DNA of 64,000 nt from Salmonella enterica subsp. diarizonae (GCF_008692785.1 NZ_VXJV01000006.1:62001-126000); one strand, 5' to 3'; shown: positions 8,191 to 18,322, counted from the stretch's first letter. Made by a program: numbers and translations. The notes: generated by a model from the sequence alone, not told the origin.

Positions 8191-9657
8191 TCAGACTCCC
8201 CATTTTGGGATAGGATGGTCGCCCATTGAGATGCAGACGTTTTTCATTTCCGCAAACACTTCGAAGCTATATTCGCCGCCTTCGCGCCCGGTGCCGGAGG
8301 CTTTCACGCCGCCGAACGGCTGGCGCAGGTCGCGGACGTTCTGGGTGTTGACGAAGACCATGCCAGCTTCAATTCCACGCGCCAGGCGCAGCACTTTGCT
8401 AACGTCCTGGGTCCAGATATAAGAGGCCAGACCGTATTCCACGTCATTTGCCAGACGTAGCCCTTCCGCTTCGTCTTTGAATGGCAGCAGGCAGGCGACT
8501 GGCCCAAAGATCTCTTCCTGCGCTACGCGCATACGGTTGTCGACATCGGCCAGCACGGTTGGGCGCAGGAAGTTGCCGTCTTTCAGATGCGCAGGCAGGT
8601 CAGTGGGTTTTTCCGCGCCGCCCGCCAGCAGCGTTGCGCCCTCTTCAATGCCGAGGCGGATATAACCGGAGACTTTCTCCCAGTGCTGTTGGCTAATCAG
8701 CGCACCGACCTGGGTGTTCGGGTCGGTCGGATCGCCGACACGCAGGCGATTCGCGCGTTCGGCAAAGCGCTTCACGAACTCAGGGTAAATGCTCTGCTGG
8801 ATAAAGATGCGCGACCCGGCGGTGCAGCGTTCGCCGTTGATCGAGAAAATAGTGAACAGCGCAGCGTCCAGCGCGCGCTCAATGTCGGCATCTTCAAAAA
8901 TCAGCACCGGTGATTTGCCGCCCAGCTCCATCGAGTATTTTTTCAGACCGGCATTTTTCATGATATTACGCCCGGTGGCGGTACCGCCGGTAAACGACAC
9001 CGCGCGCACATCATGGTGACGTACCAGCGCATCGCCCGCCGTCGCGCCGTAGCCCTGCACCACGTTGAGCACGCCTGCCGGAATTCCTGCCTCCAGCGCC
9101 AGCTCGCCCAACCTGTCAGCAGTCAACGGCGACAGCTCGGACATTTTGAGCACCGCCGTGTTGCCCAGTGCCAGGCACGGCGCGACTTTCCAGGTGGCGG
9201 TCATAAACGGCACGTTCCACGGCGACACCAGTGCGCAGACGCCGACGGGCTGCACCAGCGTATAATTGAGCATTTTATCGTCAACCGGATAGGTCTTGCC
9301 GTTCATCTGCTGACACACTTCAGCAAAGAATTCGAAGTTATGCGAGGCGCGCGGGATCAGCACGTTTTTGGTCTGATGAATAGGCAGGCCGGTATCGGCG
9401 GTTTCCATCGCCGCGATTTCCGGTACATTCTGGTCAATCAGGTCGCCAAGGCGGCGCATCAGGCGCGCGCGCTCTTTCATCGGCAGATTAGCCCACTTCG
9501 GGAACGCCTCTTTTGCCGCCGCGACAGCCTGGTTCACTTCTGCTTCACCGCCGGAGGCCACTTCCACCAGCACCTCGCCGGTCGCCGGGTTGGTAGTCTG
9601 GAAGTAGTCGTTGCCTGCAACGTTTTTGCCGTTAATCCAATGATTTATTTTCTTCAT
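8191..9657 (-). CDS. hpaE: HpaE, 5-carboxymethyl-2-hydroxymuconate semialdehyde dehydrogenase
   Basis: A 488-residue NAD-dependent aldehyde dehydrogenase. The dinucleotide-binding segment VSFTGGTATG, the general-base motif MELGGKSP and the catalytic cysteine in NGERCTAGS are all present. It oxidises the ring-cleavage semialdehyde to the acid. Its start overlaps the hpaG stop by four bases (ATGA), showing translational coupling. Confidence 0.96.
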   Translation of the reverse strand: MKKINHWINGKNVAGNDYFQTTNPATGEVLVEVASGGEAEVNQAVAAAKEAFPKWANLPMKERARLMRRLGDLIDQNVPEIAAMETADTGLPIHQTKNVLIPRASHNFEFFAEVCQQMNGKTYPVDDKMLNYTLVQPVGVCALVSPWNVPFMTATWKVAPCLALGNTAVLKMSELSPLTADRLGELALEAGIPAGVLNVVQGYGATAGDALVRHHDVRAVSFTGGTATGRNIMKNAGLKKYSMELGGKSPVLIFEDADIERALDAALFTIFSINGERCTAGSRIFIQQSIYPEFVKRFAERANRLRVGDPTDPNTQVGALISQQHWEKVSGYIRLGIEEGATLLAGGAEKPTDLPAHLKDGNFLRPTVLADVDNRMRVAQEEIFGPVACLLPFKDEAEGLRLANDVEYGLASYIWTQDVSKVLRLARGIEAGMVFVNTQNVRDLRQPFGGVKASGTGREGGEYSFEVFAEMKNVCISMGDHPIPKWGV

Positions 9658-10943
9658 TTTGCATTCTCCTCACTGACGATTCGGTTAACCAGGCGCCCCA
9701 CGCCTTCTACTTCAACGACAACTTCATCCCCCGGCACCACATCGGACAGTCCTTTCGGCGTGCCGGTGGCAATCATGTCGCCCGGTTGCAACGTCATAAA
9801 TTCGCTCAGATAAGAAATCAGGAACGGGATGCTGAAGATCAGATCGGCGGTCGTCCCTTGCTGGCGCAGCTCGCCGTTGACAAAGGTGCGTAGCGTCAGG
9901 TTGTGCGGATCAGAAACCGCTTCTTTATCGACAATCCACGGGCCTATCGGCGTCAGGCCGTCGCGGCTTTTTACCCGTAGATTCGGACGGTAGTAGTTTT
10001 CCAGATAGTCGCGGATCGCGTAGTCGTTACAGACGGTGTAACCGGCCACATACTCCATTGCTTCGGCTTCGCTCACCTTACGCGCCGTTTTGCCAATCAC
10101 CACGACCAGCTCGGCTTCGTAGTGCATGTATTCGACGTTATCCGGGCGCACCGATGTTTGGTTATGTTCGGTAAAGGTGTTTGGCGCTTTGATAAATACC
10201 AGCGGCTCTTTCGGCGGGGTAAATGCCAGCTCGCTGGCGTGGTCGGCGTAGTTCAGCCCCAGCGCAAATAACGTTCCCGTCGCTGACAGCGGCCACGTAA
10301 AAGTCTGATGGCGGGCGAATTCCTCTTCTGCAACAACCGGATTTTCCAGAGCAGGTAAACCTTTCGCCAGAATACGCACCCGATCGCCGGGACGTAGCGC
10401 AACGCGATTCTGCGGCGTACCAAGTAAGATCGCATCACCAGGGTTAAGCGTAGCGAACTCACTTAACGCGCTAAGCAGTTGTGCGGCGTTACGCTGCAAA
10501 TCGGCAGTATTCCAGTGGTCAGCTTCTCGTCCGTTGATTTCAGTGATAATGGTGAGATTATCCACATCACTCAGCGGCGCCATTTCACCCAGCGGGCAAA
10601 AGCCATCGCGACATTTCGCTTTAATCGCCGGGCGATAAAAGCTCTCTTCCGGCAGGCTAACTTCGTTAGCCAGCGCATACCCGGCGATATAGTCCGCTGC
10701 CGCTTCAGGGCGTACCCGGCGGGCGGTTTTCCCCACGATAAGCGCCACTGTCGCGCCGCTCAGTACCTTTTCTCCCTGCGGATAAGGAATGGGATCACCG
10801 TGGCGAATCACTGTATTACGCGGCTTGATAAACCACACTGCGGTTTTAGGCGGCGCATTATAGGGAGGCTGAGAGAAAGCCTCTCGCCAGGCATCAAGCT
10901 GACTGCGATGGTTTAACGCAACGGCGAAAACTGTACCCTTCAT
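9654..10943 (-). CDS. hpaG: HpaG, bifunctional isomerase/decarboxylase
   Basis: A 429-residue protein made of two homologous fumarylacetoacetate hydrolase-like halves (about 1-205 and 215-425). Each half has a metal-binding site (C-terminal half: HYEAELVVVIGKTARKV). It decarboxylates 5-oxo-pent-3-ene-1,2,5-tricarboxylate and isomerises the product. It is the first gene of the minus-strand catabolic operon, divergent from hpaR. Confidence 0.95.
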   Translation of the reverse strand: MKGTVFAVALNHRSQLDAWREAFSQPPYNAPPKTAVWFIKPRNTVIRHGDPIPYPQGEKVLSGATVALIVGKTARRVRPEAAADYIAGYALANEVSLPEESFYRPAIKAKCRDGFCPLGEMAPLSDVDNLTIITEINGREADHWNTADLQRNAAQLLSALSEFATLNPGDAILLGTPQNRVALRPGDRVRILAKGLPALENPVVAEEEFARHQTFTWPLSATGTLFALGLNYADHASELAFTPPKEPLVFIKAPNTFTEHNQTSVRPDNVEYMHYEAELVVVIGKTARKVSEAEAMEYVAGYTVCNDYAIRDYLENYYRPNLRVKSRDGLTPIGPWIVDKEAVSDPHNLTLRTFVNGELRQQGTTADLIFSIPFLISYLSEFMTLQPGDMIATGTPKGLSDVVPGDEVVVEVEGVGRLVNRIVSEENAK

Positions 10944-11217
10944 ACATAAACTCCTCAGGCCGACTTAACGGGCTGTGATTTCATTAATATATTAATGATT
11001 AGATTTATGCTTTCGCTGTACATTTAGCAAGCCGAAGTAAAGTATTTGTGATGTGATTAACAATATTTTCACAAAATTATTTTTAAAAACATAAATATCA
11101 AATAGTTAAATAAAACACCTTGTTTCTGATAGACTCTAATCACAAAACGGATGTCATAGTTAACATCGGTATATACGATTATTCAGGTATTAATAATTCT
11201 GCAAAAGAGACCCACTT
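10944..11217. promoter_or_regulatory. Divergent hpaG/hpaR control region with a CRP-like site
   Basis: A 274-base AT-rich region between the divergent hpaG and hpaR starts. TGTGATGTGATTAACA at 11047-11062 resembles a CRP half-site pair (TGTGA-N6-TCACA with one mismatch). CRP control of the catabolic promoter is known for the E. coli locus. The HpaR operators should also be here, but I cannot delimit them from sequence alone. Confidence 0.55.
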
Positions 11218-11658
11218 ATGCATGATTCATTAACCATCGCATTGCTTCAGGCGCGCGAAGCGGCAATGACCTATTTCCGCCCCATCGTTAAAAGCCACAA
11301 TCTGACCGACCAGCAATGGCGCATTGTTCGAATACTGGCCGATAGCCCATCAATGGATTTTCACGATCTGGCCTTTCGTACCTGCATTTTGCGTCCAAGT
11401 CTGACCGGAATCTTGACGCGCATGGAGCGAGACGGACTGGTGTTACGACTCAAGCCGGTTAACGATCAGCGTAAGTTATATGTCATGTTGACGGAGCAGG
11501 GACAAACGTTGTACGCCCGTGCCCGGACGCAGGTAGAAGAGGCTTATCGAAAAATTGAGGCCGATTTCACGCCCGAAAAAACACAGCAATTGATGCTACT
11601 GCTGGAGGATCTTATTGCCCTGGGACGCCAGCTTCCTGATAGCGAAGAGGAAGCATAG
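11218..11658 (+). CDS. hpaR: HpaR, MarR-family repressor of the homoprotocatechuate operon
   Basis: A 146-residue MarR-type regulator. The winged helix-turn-helix spans about 35-105, with the LTGILTRMERDGLVLRLKP recognition-helix/wing segment and the NDQRKLY strand. It represses hpaG and is relieved by pathway substrates. It is transcribed away from hpaG and toward hpaBC, with its own 218-base gap before hpaB. Confidence 0.95.
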   Translation: MHDSLTIALLQAREAAMTYFRPIVKSHNLTDQQWRIVRILADSPSMDFHDLAFRTCILRPSLTGILTRMERDGLVLRLKPVNDQRKLYVMLTEQGQTLYARARTQVEEAYRKIEADFTPEKTQQLMLLLEDLIALGRQLPDSEEEA

Positions 11659-11876
11659 CATTCTTACCTTCCCACGCCGCCGACGCGGGAATGCCCTCCC
11701 GCTTATAACATTGACGGCGATCGCATTTTACTCTTCTTCTTCGACGTTCATCTGAAAAGTACCCGCCGTTGTCCTGAAAGTCTCTTCACAGTTTACGCTT
11801 CTACCTATTCAATTAAACAACAAATAAGAAACATATTATTAACAAAAACATTCCGATTAACGAGGAAGAGGCCGCA
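11659..11876 (+). promoter_or_regulatory. Upstream region of hpaBC
   Basis: A 218-base AT-rich region before hpaB that should contain the HpaA-dependent promoter. A ribosome-binding site (GAGGAAGAGG) lies just before ATG 11877. I cannot place the HpaA site precisely. Confidence 0.4.
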
Positions 11877-13439
11877 ATGAAACCTGAAGATTTTCGTACT
11901 GATAACAAGCGTCCGTTAACTGGCGAAGAGTATTTAAAAAGCCTGCAGGACGGGCGGGAAATTTATATTTACGGCGAACGTGTTAAAGATGTTACGACAC
12001 ACCCGGCATTCCGCAATGCCGCAGCCTCTGTTGCACAACTGTATGACGCATTACATAAACCGTCGATGCAAGATACCCTGTGCTGGAATACCGATACCGG
12101 CAGCGGCGGTTATACGCATAAATTTTTCCGCGTGGCGAAAAGCGCAGACGATCTGCGCCAACAGCGTGATGCTATCGCTGAATGGTCACGTCTGAGTTAC
12201 GGCTGGATGGGACGCACACCGGATTATAAAGCCGCCTTTGGCTGCGCTCTGGGCGCTAACCCAGCCTTCTACGGCCAGTTTGAGCAGAACGCCCGCAACT
12301 GGTACACCCGTATTCAGGAGACCGGCCTGTACTTTAACCATGCTATCGTCAATCCGCCGATCGACCGCCATAAACCTGCCGACGAAGTGAAAGACGTTTA
12401 TATCAAGCTGGAGAAAGAAACGGACGCGGGGATTATTGTCAGCGGAGCGAAAGTCGTCGCCACTAACTCCGCCCTGACTCACTACAACATGATTGGTTTC
12501 GGCTCAGCCCAGGTGATGGGTGAAAACCCGGATTTTGCCCTGATGTTTGTCGCGCCCATGGATGCCGAAGGCGTAAAACTTATTTCGCGCGCCTCGTATG
12601 AAATGGTCGCGGGTGCGACGGGCTCGCCGTTTGATTATCCTCTCTCCAGCCGTTTTGATGAAAACGATGCCATTCTGGTGATGGACAAAGTGCTGATCCC
12701 GTGGGAAAACGTGTTAATTTACCGTGACTTCGATCGTTGTCGTCGCTGGACGATGGAAGGCGGCTTTGCCCGTATGTATCCACTGCAAGCCTGTGTTCGT
12801 CTGGCGGTTAAACTTGATTTCATTACCGCTCTGCTGAAAAAATCGCTCGAATGTACGGGCACCGTAGAGTTCCGGGGCGTGCAAGCCGATCTCGGCGAAG
12901 TAGTGGCCTGGCGCAATATGTTCTGGGCATTGAGCGATTCTATGTGTTCTGAAGCAACCCCGTGGGTAAACGGCGCCTGGCTACCGGACCACGCCGCGCT
13001 GCAAACCTATCGTGTGATGGCCCCAATGGCCTATGCGAAAATTAAAAATATTATTGAACGTAACGTTACCAGCGGTCTGATTTACCTGCCTTCCAGCGCC
13101 CGCGATCTGAATAATCCGCAAATCGACCAGTACCTGGCGAAATATGTACGCGGCTCTAACGGGATGGATCATGTTGAACGCATCAAAATCCTTAAATTGA
13201 TGTGGGATGCCATCGGCAGCGAGTTTGGCGGCCGTCACGAGCTCTATGAGATTAACTACTCGGGCAGCCAGGATGAAATTCGTCTGCAGTGTCTGCGTCA
13301 GGCCCAGAGCTCCGGCAATATGGATAAGATGATGGCGATGGTCGATCGCTGCCTCTCCGAATATGATCAGAACGGCTGGACGGTTTCGCATTTGCACAAT
13401 AACGACGACATCAATCAACTGGATAAGCTGCTGAAATAA
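11877..13439 (+). CDS. hpaB: HpaB, 4-hydroxyphenylacetate 3-monooxygenase, oxygenase
   Basis: A 520-residue FADH2-utilising hydroxylase that converts 4-hydroxyphenylacetate to 3,4-dihydroxyphenylacetate, the first pathway step, using reduced flavin from HpaC. The acyl-CoA dehydrogenase-like fold is evident from segments such as RTPDYKAAFGCALGANPAFY and VATNSALTHYNMIGFGSAQ. It has full family length and forms a transcriptional pair with hpaC 17 bases downstream. Confidence 0.97.
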   Translation: MKPEDFRTDNKRPLTGEEYLKSLQDGREIYIYGERVKDVTTHPAFRNAAASVAQLYDALHKPSMQDTLCWNTDTGSGGYTHKFFRVAKSADDLRQQRDAIAEWSRLSYGWMGRTPDYKAAFGCALGANPAFYGQFEQNARNWYTRIQETGLYFNHAIVNPPIDRHKPADEVKDVYIKLEKETDAGIIVSGAKVVATNSALTHYNMIGFGSAQVMGENPDFALMFVAPMDAEGVKLISRASYEMVAGATGSPFDYPLSSRFDENDAILVMDKVLIPWENVLIYRDFDRCRRWTMEGGFARMYPLQACVRLAVKLDFITALLKKSLECTGTVEFRGVQADLGEVVAWRNMFWALSDSMCSEATPWVNGAWLPDHAALQTYRVMAPMAYAKIKNIIERNVTSGLIYLPSSARDLNNPQIDQYLAKYVRGSNGMDHVERIKILKLMWDAIGSEFGGRHELYEINYSGSQDEIRLQCLRQAQSSGNMDKMMAMVDRCLSEYDQNGWTVSHLHNNDDINQLDKLLK

Positions 13440-13456
13440 CGCGGCAGGAGGTTCTC

Positions 13457-13969
13457 ATGCAAGTAGATGAACAACGTCTGCGTTTTCGCGATGCGATGGC
13501 GAGTCTGGCGGCAGCGGTCAACATTGTAACCACTGCGGGTCACGCCGGACGCTGCGGCATCACCGCAACAGCGGTCTGCTCCGTCACCGATACGCCGCCC
13601 TCCGTGATGGTATGTATTAATGCCAATAGCGCCATGAACCCCGTTTTTCAGGGCAACGGCAGGCTGTGCATTAATGTACTTAACCATGAGCAGGAGCTGA
13701 TGGCGCGCCACTTTGCCGGTATGACGGGGATGGCGATGGAGGAGCGTTTTCACCAGCCATGTTGGCAAAACGGGCCGCTGGGCCAGCCGGTACTTAACGG
13801 CGCGCTGGCCGGTCTTGAAGGCGAGATCAGCGATGTACAAACCATTGGCACGCATCTGGTGTATCTGGTAGCAATCAAAAATATTATCCTTAGCCAGGAT
13901 GGGCATGGCCTGATTTATTTCAAACGCCGTTTTCATCCGGTAAGACTTGAGATGGAAGTGCCTGTTTAA
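13457..13969 (+). CDS. hpaC: HpaC, flavin reductase of the 4-HPA hydroxylase
   Basis: A 170-residue NADH:flavin oxidoreductase of the FMN-binding split-barrel family. It supplies reduced FAD to HpaB by free diffusion. The TATAVCSVTDTPPSVMVCIN strand pattern and the late GD/GH-type segment fit the family. A strong ribosome-binding site (GCAGGAGG) precedes ATG 13457. Confidence 0.95.
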   Translation: MQVDEQRLRFRDAMASLAAAVNIVTTAGHAGRCGITATAVCSVTDTPPSVMVCINANSAMNPVFQGNGRLCINVLNHEQELMARHFAGMTGMAMEERFHQPCWQNGPLGQPVLNGALAGLEGEISDVQTIGTHLVYLVAIKNIILSQDGHGLIYFKRRFHPVRLEMEVPV

Positions 13970-13981
13970 TCGCCACTCATG

Positions 13982-14011
13982 CCCACAAGCGGCATAACCA
14001 CCGCTTGTGGG
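13982..14011. terminator. Inverted repeat after hpaC
   Basis: A perfect 11-bp stem CCCACAAGCGG / CCGCTTGTGGG with an 8-base loop, 12 bases after the hpaC stop. There is no T tract on either strand, so it may act as an mRNA 3' stabiliser or a weak terminator between the convergent hpaC and hiuH genes. Confidence 0.5.
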
Positions 14012-14092
14012 AAGATAGCCGATACGCTGAAGATTTTTATTCCCGCCGCGATGTCTGCCCGTCATAAATCGCGGCGTTTAACAAAACGTAAA

Positions 14093-14503
14093 TTAGCTCC
14101 CGCGATAGGTTGAATAACCATACTGACTTAATAACAGCGGCACATGATAGTGCTCATTCGTTTTGCTGATATGAAACTCGACGGGAATCTCCGGGAAAAA
14201 CGTGTCCAGTTTTTTACTTTCAAAATAGTGGCCGGTTTTAAAAATAACGCGATAATCCCCCGGCGCGGCAGGTTTTTCCGGCCACAGTGCTTTAATACGC
14301 CCATCCTGGTCGGTATGTCCGGTGTTTAATTGCGCCCATCCGTTGTCCTTTTTCTGCTCCAGTACCACCTCCACGCCGGGCGCTGGTTTGCCTGTTTGCT
14401 GATCGAGAATATGTACGCTGAGGATATTGTTCCCAGCGGCCAGCGCCATTGCCGGGGCTGCAATAATAGACGCTATCACGGTAGCCAGTATATATCGTTT
14501 CAT
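14093..14503 (-). CDS. hiuH: Periplasmic 5-hydroxyisourate hydrolase (transthyretin-like)
   Basis: A 136-residue transthyretin-like protein with a clear signal peptide (about 1-22, cleaved near ALAAG). It hydrolyses 5-hydroxyisourate, the product of urate oxidation. The N-terminal [19 protein letters not shown] motif and the C-terminal YSTYRGS motif hold the active-site His, Arg and the YRGS signature. It is divergent from hprRS, as in E. coli, where both respond to peroxide/hypochlorous stress. Confidence 0.93.
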   Translation of the reverse strand: MKRYILATVIASIIAAPAMALAAGNNILSVHILDQQTGKPAPGVEVVLEQKKDNGWAQLNTGHTDQDGRIKALWPEKPAAPGDYRVIFKTGHYFESKKLDTFFPEIPVEFHISKTNEHYHVPLLLSQYGYSTYRGS

Positions 14504-14571
14504 GCTTCACTCCTTTACGGTATTGATGCAAGAAAATATATCTGGCGCGTCCAGGATTAACCTTACACGGA

Positions 14572-14588
14572 CATTACAATTATGTCAT
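14572..14588. promoter_or_regulatory. Putative HprR box
   Basis: CATTACAATTATGTCAT, an imperfect palindrome, lies in the divergent hiuH-hprR region. It resembles the HprR/CusR site of E. coli (CATTACAAAATTGTAATG). It is placed to control both directions. Confidence 0.55.
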
Positions 14589-14638
14589 CTTGTTGGAGAT
14601 TGACGGATTCGCTAACAAGCCTATGGCATACTGCGTTG

Positions 14639-15319
14639 ATGAAGATTTTATTGATTGAAGATAACCAGAAAACCATTGAGTGGGTACGTCAGGGACTTAC
14701 GGAAGCAGGCTATGTGGTTGATTATGCCTGTGATGGACGAGACGGATTACACCTGGCCCTTCAGGAACATTATTCATTGATTATTCTTGATATTATGCTG
14801 CCGGGGCTTGATGGATGGCAGGTTTTACGCGCGTTACGCACTGCGCATCAGCACCCTGTTATTTGCCTGACGGCGCGCGACTCGGTTGAGGATCGCGTCA
14901 AAGGTCTTGAGGCGGGCGCTAATGATTACCTTGTTAAGCCTTTTTCCTTCGCCGAACTGCTGGCCAGGGTGAGAGCTCAACTCAGACAGCACGTCCCTGT
15001 CTTGACCCGACTGACGATCAATGGTCTGGACATGGATGCCACAAAGCAATCAGTGTCAAGAAATGGAAAACCGATTTCCCTGACCCGCAAAGAATTCCTG
15101 CTCCTCTGGTTACTGGCGTCCCGGGCAGGAGAAATCGTGCCCCGAACCGCGATCGCCAGCGAAGTATGGGGGATCAACTTTGATAGTGAAACCAACACCG
15201 TTGATGTCGCGATTCGTCGGCTTCGCGCCAAAGTAGACGATCCATTTGAAAAGAAGCTCATTATGACCGTCCGGGGGATGGGTTATCGATTACAGGCGGA
15301 AGTGTCGCAGAATGGTTAA
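14639..15319 (+). CDS. hprR: HprR (CopR), OmpR-family response regulator
   Basis: A 226-residue regulator. The receiver domain (1-115) has the phospho-acceptor Asp51 (LIILDIMLPG) and the signature Lys in YLVKPFS. The OmpR winged helix is at about 128-222 (AIRRLRAKVDDPFEKKLI). It closely matches E. coli HprR (YedW), which responds to hydrogen peroxide and hypochlorous acid; the Salmonella copy is often labelled CopR. ATG 14639 is chosen over an upstream in-frame ATG because it gives the family N-terminus MKILLIEDNQ. It overlaps hprS by 8 bases. Confidence 0.93.
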   Translation: MKILLIEDNQKTIEWVRQGLTEAGYVVDYACDGRDGLHLALQEHYSLIILDIMLPGLDGWQVLRALRTAHQHPVICLTARDSVEDRVKGLEAGANDYLVKPFSFAELLARVRAQLRQHVPVLTRLTINGLDMDATKQSVSRNGKPISLTRKEFLLLWLLASRAGEIVPRTAIASEVWGINFDSETNTVDVAIRRLRAKVDDPFEKKLIMTVRGMGYRLQAEVSQNG

Positions 15320-16670
15320 GTTATCAATGACGCTGCGCCTGACAATTTCTTTTATCACCATACTTATCCTCACCTGTACCGGCATTAGCTGGACGCTCTA
15401 TAACGCGCTGAGCAAGGAATTAACGTATCGGGATGATATGACGCTAATAAACCGGGCAGCGCAAATGCAACAACTGTTACTGGATGGCGCCAGGCCGGAG
15501 AATCTGCCGCTCTATTTTAATCGGATGGTGGATACGAAGCAGGATATCTTGTTGATTCATTCACCAACAGGCCATAGTGTTGCGATTAATCATAGCGGCA
15601 TCCCCGACCAACGCTTTAACACAATTCCAGTGGTTAAAAACATAACCCGCGAAGCCTTATTTCGCCAGACGGTACAAGGAACAGAGCTGACCGCGGTACG
15701 GGTAATCGCCAGACGCGACGATATCCCGCTGACCCTTACCATTGCCAGGCTGGCGACGGAAAGGCGACAAATGCTGGAGCAATATCGTCGCAACAGTTTG
15801 CTGATGAGTCTTATCGCGATCCTCGTCTGTTCGGCACTCAGCCCGTTAGTCATCAGAAATGGGCTGCGGGCCATTACGTCGCTCAGCCGGCTCACCGCGG
15901 CGACAGATAGCGGCACACTTCGCCAGCCGCTGGCGGAACAGGCATTACCCGCCGAACTCAGGCCGCTTGGGCAAGCGCTAAATACCATGCGCCAGAAGCT
16001 TTCCGACGATTTTGAACGCCTGAACCAATTTGCCGACGATCTGGCGCACGAGCTGCGCACGCCGGTTAATATTTTACTGGGGAAGAATCAGGTGATGCTG
16101 AGTCAGGAGCGCAGCACCGAAGAGTATCAACAAGCCCTTGTCGATAATATTGAAGAGCTGGAGAGACTGTCGCGACTGACAGAAAATATTCTCTTTCTGG
16201 CGCGCGCGGAGCACCAGAATATAGCGGTAAAAAAACAGCCTGTTTCGCTAAATGCGCTGGTCGAAAATATGCTCGATTATCTTAGCCCTCTTGCCGAGGA
16301 GAAGGGCATCCGTTTTATAAGTCAATGTCAGGGGACGGTATGGGCTGATGAAATGTTATTACAAAGAGTACTCTCAAACCTGTTGACGAATGCCATCCGT
16401 TATTCTGATGAAAACGCCGTGATACGTATTGAAAGCGCTTATGAGAATAACATTGCAGAAATTCGGGTCGCTAATCCGGGAAGCCCCCCCGCCGATCCGA
16501 ACAAGCTCTTCAGGCGTTTTTGGCGAGGAGATAATGCCCGCCACACCACCGGTTTCGGCCTGGGGCTATCGCTGGTTAACGCGATTGCCCTATTGCACGG
16601 CGGCTCGGCGTCTTACCGCTATGCCGATGAACACAACATTTTTTTGGTTCGTCTGCCTGATAACGTTTGA
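15312..16670 (+). CDS. hprS: HprS (CopS), sensor histidine kinase
   Basis: A 452-residue inner-membrane sensor. It has TM1 near 10-32, a periplasmic domain of about 130 residues, TM2 near 165-185, a HAMP linker, a phospho-acceptor box (DDLAHELRTPVNILL) and an HATPase domain with NLLTNAIRYS (N box) and GFGLGLSLVNAI (G2 box). It phosphorylates HprR. Translation is coupled to hprR by overlap. In this gene pair the environment (hiuH alongside) points to oxidative rather than only copper stress. Confidence 0.92.
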   Translation: MVKLSMTLRLTISFITILILTCTGISWTLYNALSKELTYRDDMTLINRAAQMQQLLLDGARPENLPLYFNRMVDTKQDILLIHSPTGHSVAINHSGIPDQRFNTIPVVKNITREALFRQTVQGTELTAVRVIARRDDIPLTLTIARLATERRQMLEQYRRNSLLMSLIAILVCSALSPLVIRNGLRAITSLSRLTAATDSGTLRQPLAEQALPAELRPLGQALNTMRQKLSDDFERLNQFADDLAHELRTPVNILLGKNQVMLSQERSTEEYQQALVDNIEELERLSRLTENILFLARAEHQNIAVKKQPVSLNALVENMLDYLSPLAEEKGIRFISQCQGTVWADEMLLQRVLSNLLTNAIRYSDENAVIRIESAYENNIAEIRVANPGSPPADPNKLFRRFWRGDNARHTTGFGLGLSLVNAIALLHGGSASYRYADEHNIFLVRLPDNV

Positions 16671-16850
16671 TAGCTAAGGGCAGTACAGGTTCTATTCCCC
16701 TTCCCTGTCACAGGGCTATTGTTCTCAATACAACCTCAATAAAAAGAAAATAAGATATGTCGGTAAAGAGTATTGCCGACGCGATCACTTTCTCGGTTTC
16801 CAATCCAGGGTCAATTCATCCCATTAACGCGTCATTCAGTGGGAATCTTT

Positions 16851-18320
16851 ATGAAAATGTATCTTGCATTCGCCATTACGCTGCTGGGTATGGGTAAAGT
16901 CATTGCCTGTACTACCCTTTTGGTAGGCAATCAGGCTTCGGCTGACGGTTCCTTCATTATCGCGCGCAACGAAGATGGCTCGGCGAACAACGCCAAGCAT
17001 ATGGTTATTCACCCAATCGCGTTTCATCAACACGGCGAGTATAAAGCACACCGGAACAACTTTAGCTGGCCTCTTCCGGAGACAGCGATGCGCTATACGG
17101 CGATTCATGACTTTGATACTAACGATAACGCCATGGGGGAAGCCGGTTTCAATTCAGCGGGCGTCGGAATGAGCGCAACGGAAACCATTTATAACGGCAG
17201 AGCGGCGCTGGCCGCCGATCCTTACGTGACAAAAACGGGAATTACTGAAGACGCCATTCAGACCGTGATCCTGCCAGTGGCGCAATCGGCGCGTCAGGGT
17301 GCCAAATTACTGGGCGACATTATTGAACAAAAAGGCGTGGGCGAAGGTTTCGGCGTCGCTTTTATTGATAGCAAAGAGATATGGTATCTGGAGACGGGGA
17401 GTGGTCATCAATGGCTGGCAGTACGACTTCCGGCAGATAAATATTTCGTTTCCGCAAATCAGGGACGTTTACGCCATTACGATCCGGATGATAAAGCGAA
17501 TTATATGGCGTCGCCGACGTTAGTAAGTTTTGCGAAAAAGGAGGGATTATATGATCCGGCTCACGGCAGATTCGACTTCCATCAAGCCTATTCGCAGGAT
17601 AACAAAATCGATATCACCTATAATTATCCTCGCGTCTGGACGCTGCAACACCAGTTTAATCCGCATCTGAATACTGCCGTTAACGAAGGGGAAACCTTTC
17701 CCATTTTTTTAACGCCAATGACGAAAATCAACGTGGCGGTAGTACAAAACGCGTTACGCAATCACTATCAGGGAACGTCGCACGATCCTTATGCCAGTCA
17801 TAATCCTCAAGAACCATGGCGCCCCATATCCGTTTTTCGTACCCAGGAGTCGCATATTTTACAGGTCAGACCGAAATTACCGCAGGCTATCGGCGAAATA
17901 GAATACATTGCCTATGGAATGCCATCCCTTAGCGTCTATCTCCCCTATTATCAGGGAATACGTCATTATCAACCCGGATATGATAAAGGAACCGATCGGG
18001 CGAGTAACGATTCTACCTACTGGACATTCCGCACGCTGCAAACGCTGGTTATGCAGGACTACGATACGTTTGCGCCAGATGTGCAACGCGCCTGGAAAAC
18101 ATTTGAACAGCAAACGGCTAAGCAACAGCATACGATGGAACAGGCCTATCTGAGATTATATGCGTCGCATCCGAAAGAAGCGCAACGCTTACTGCAAAAT
18201 TTTGAAGATAAAACGATGCAAAGTGCGCAGACGCTCGCCCATCGTCTGACAAACAATATTATTACAACAATGACTTACCATACAGATATGAAATATCACT
18301 TTTCAAGTACGCAACCATAA
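16851..18320 (+). CDS. pipD: PipD, C69-family dipeptidase of SPI-5
   Basis: A 489-residue peptidase of family C69 (N-terminal nucleophile hydrolases). I choose ATG 16851 (GGGA upstream at 16840-16844). A signal-like hydrophobic stretch precedes Cys20, which begins ACTTLLVG and is the expected catalytic cysteine exposed by processing. The next motif, IIARNEDGSANNAKHM, is typical of the family. PipD is a SPI-5 gene implicated in enteropathogenesis; unlike SopB it is not clearly a type III effector. It is followed at once by a convergent pair of small genes. Confidence 0.93.
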   Translation: MKMYLAFAITLLGMGKVIACTTLLVGNQASADGSFIIARNEDGSANNAKHMVIHPIAFHQHGEYKAHRNNFSWPLPETAMRYTAIHDFDTNDNAMGEAGFNSAGVGMSATETIYNGRAALAADPYVTKTGITEDAIQTVILPVAQSARQGAKLLGDIIEQKGVGEGFGVAFIDSKEIWYLETGSGHQWLAVRLPADKYFVSANQGRLRHYDPDDKANYMASPTLVSFAKKEGLYDPAHGRFDFHQAYSQDNKIDITYNYPRVWTLQHQFNPHLNTAVNEGETFPIFLTPMTKINVAVVQNALRNHYQGTSHDPYASHNPQEPWRPISVFRTQESHILQVRPKLPQAIGEIEYIAYGMPSLSVYLPYYQGIRHYQPGYDKGTDRASNDSTYWTFRTLQTLVMQDYDTFAPDVQRAWKTFEQQTAKQQHTMEQAYLRLYASHPKEAQRLLQNFEDKTMQSAQTLAHRLTNNIITTMTYHTDMKYHFSSTQP

Positions 18321-18322
18321 AT

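Noticed and set aside
9013..9813. 266-codon plus-strand frame opposite hpaE
   Set aside because: Shadow of hpaE; composition rich in His and Arg as expected for an antisense frame.
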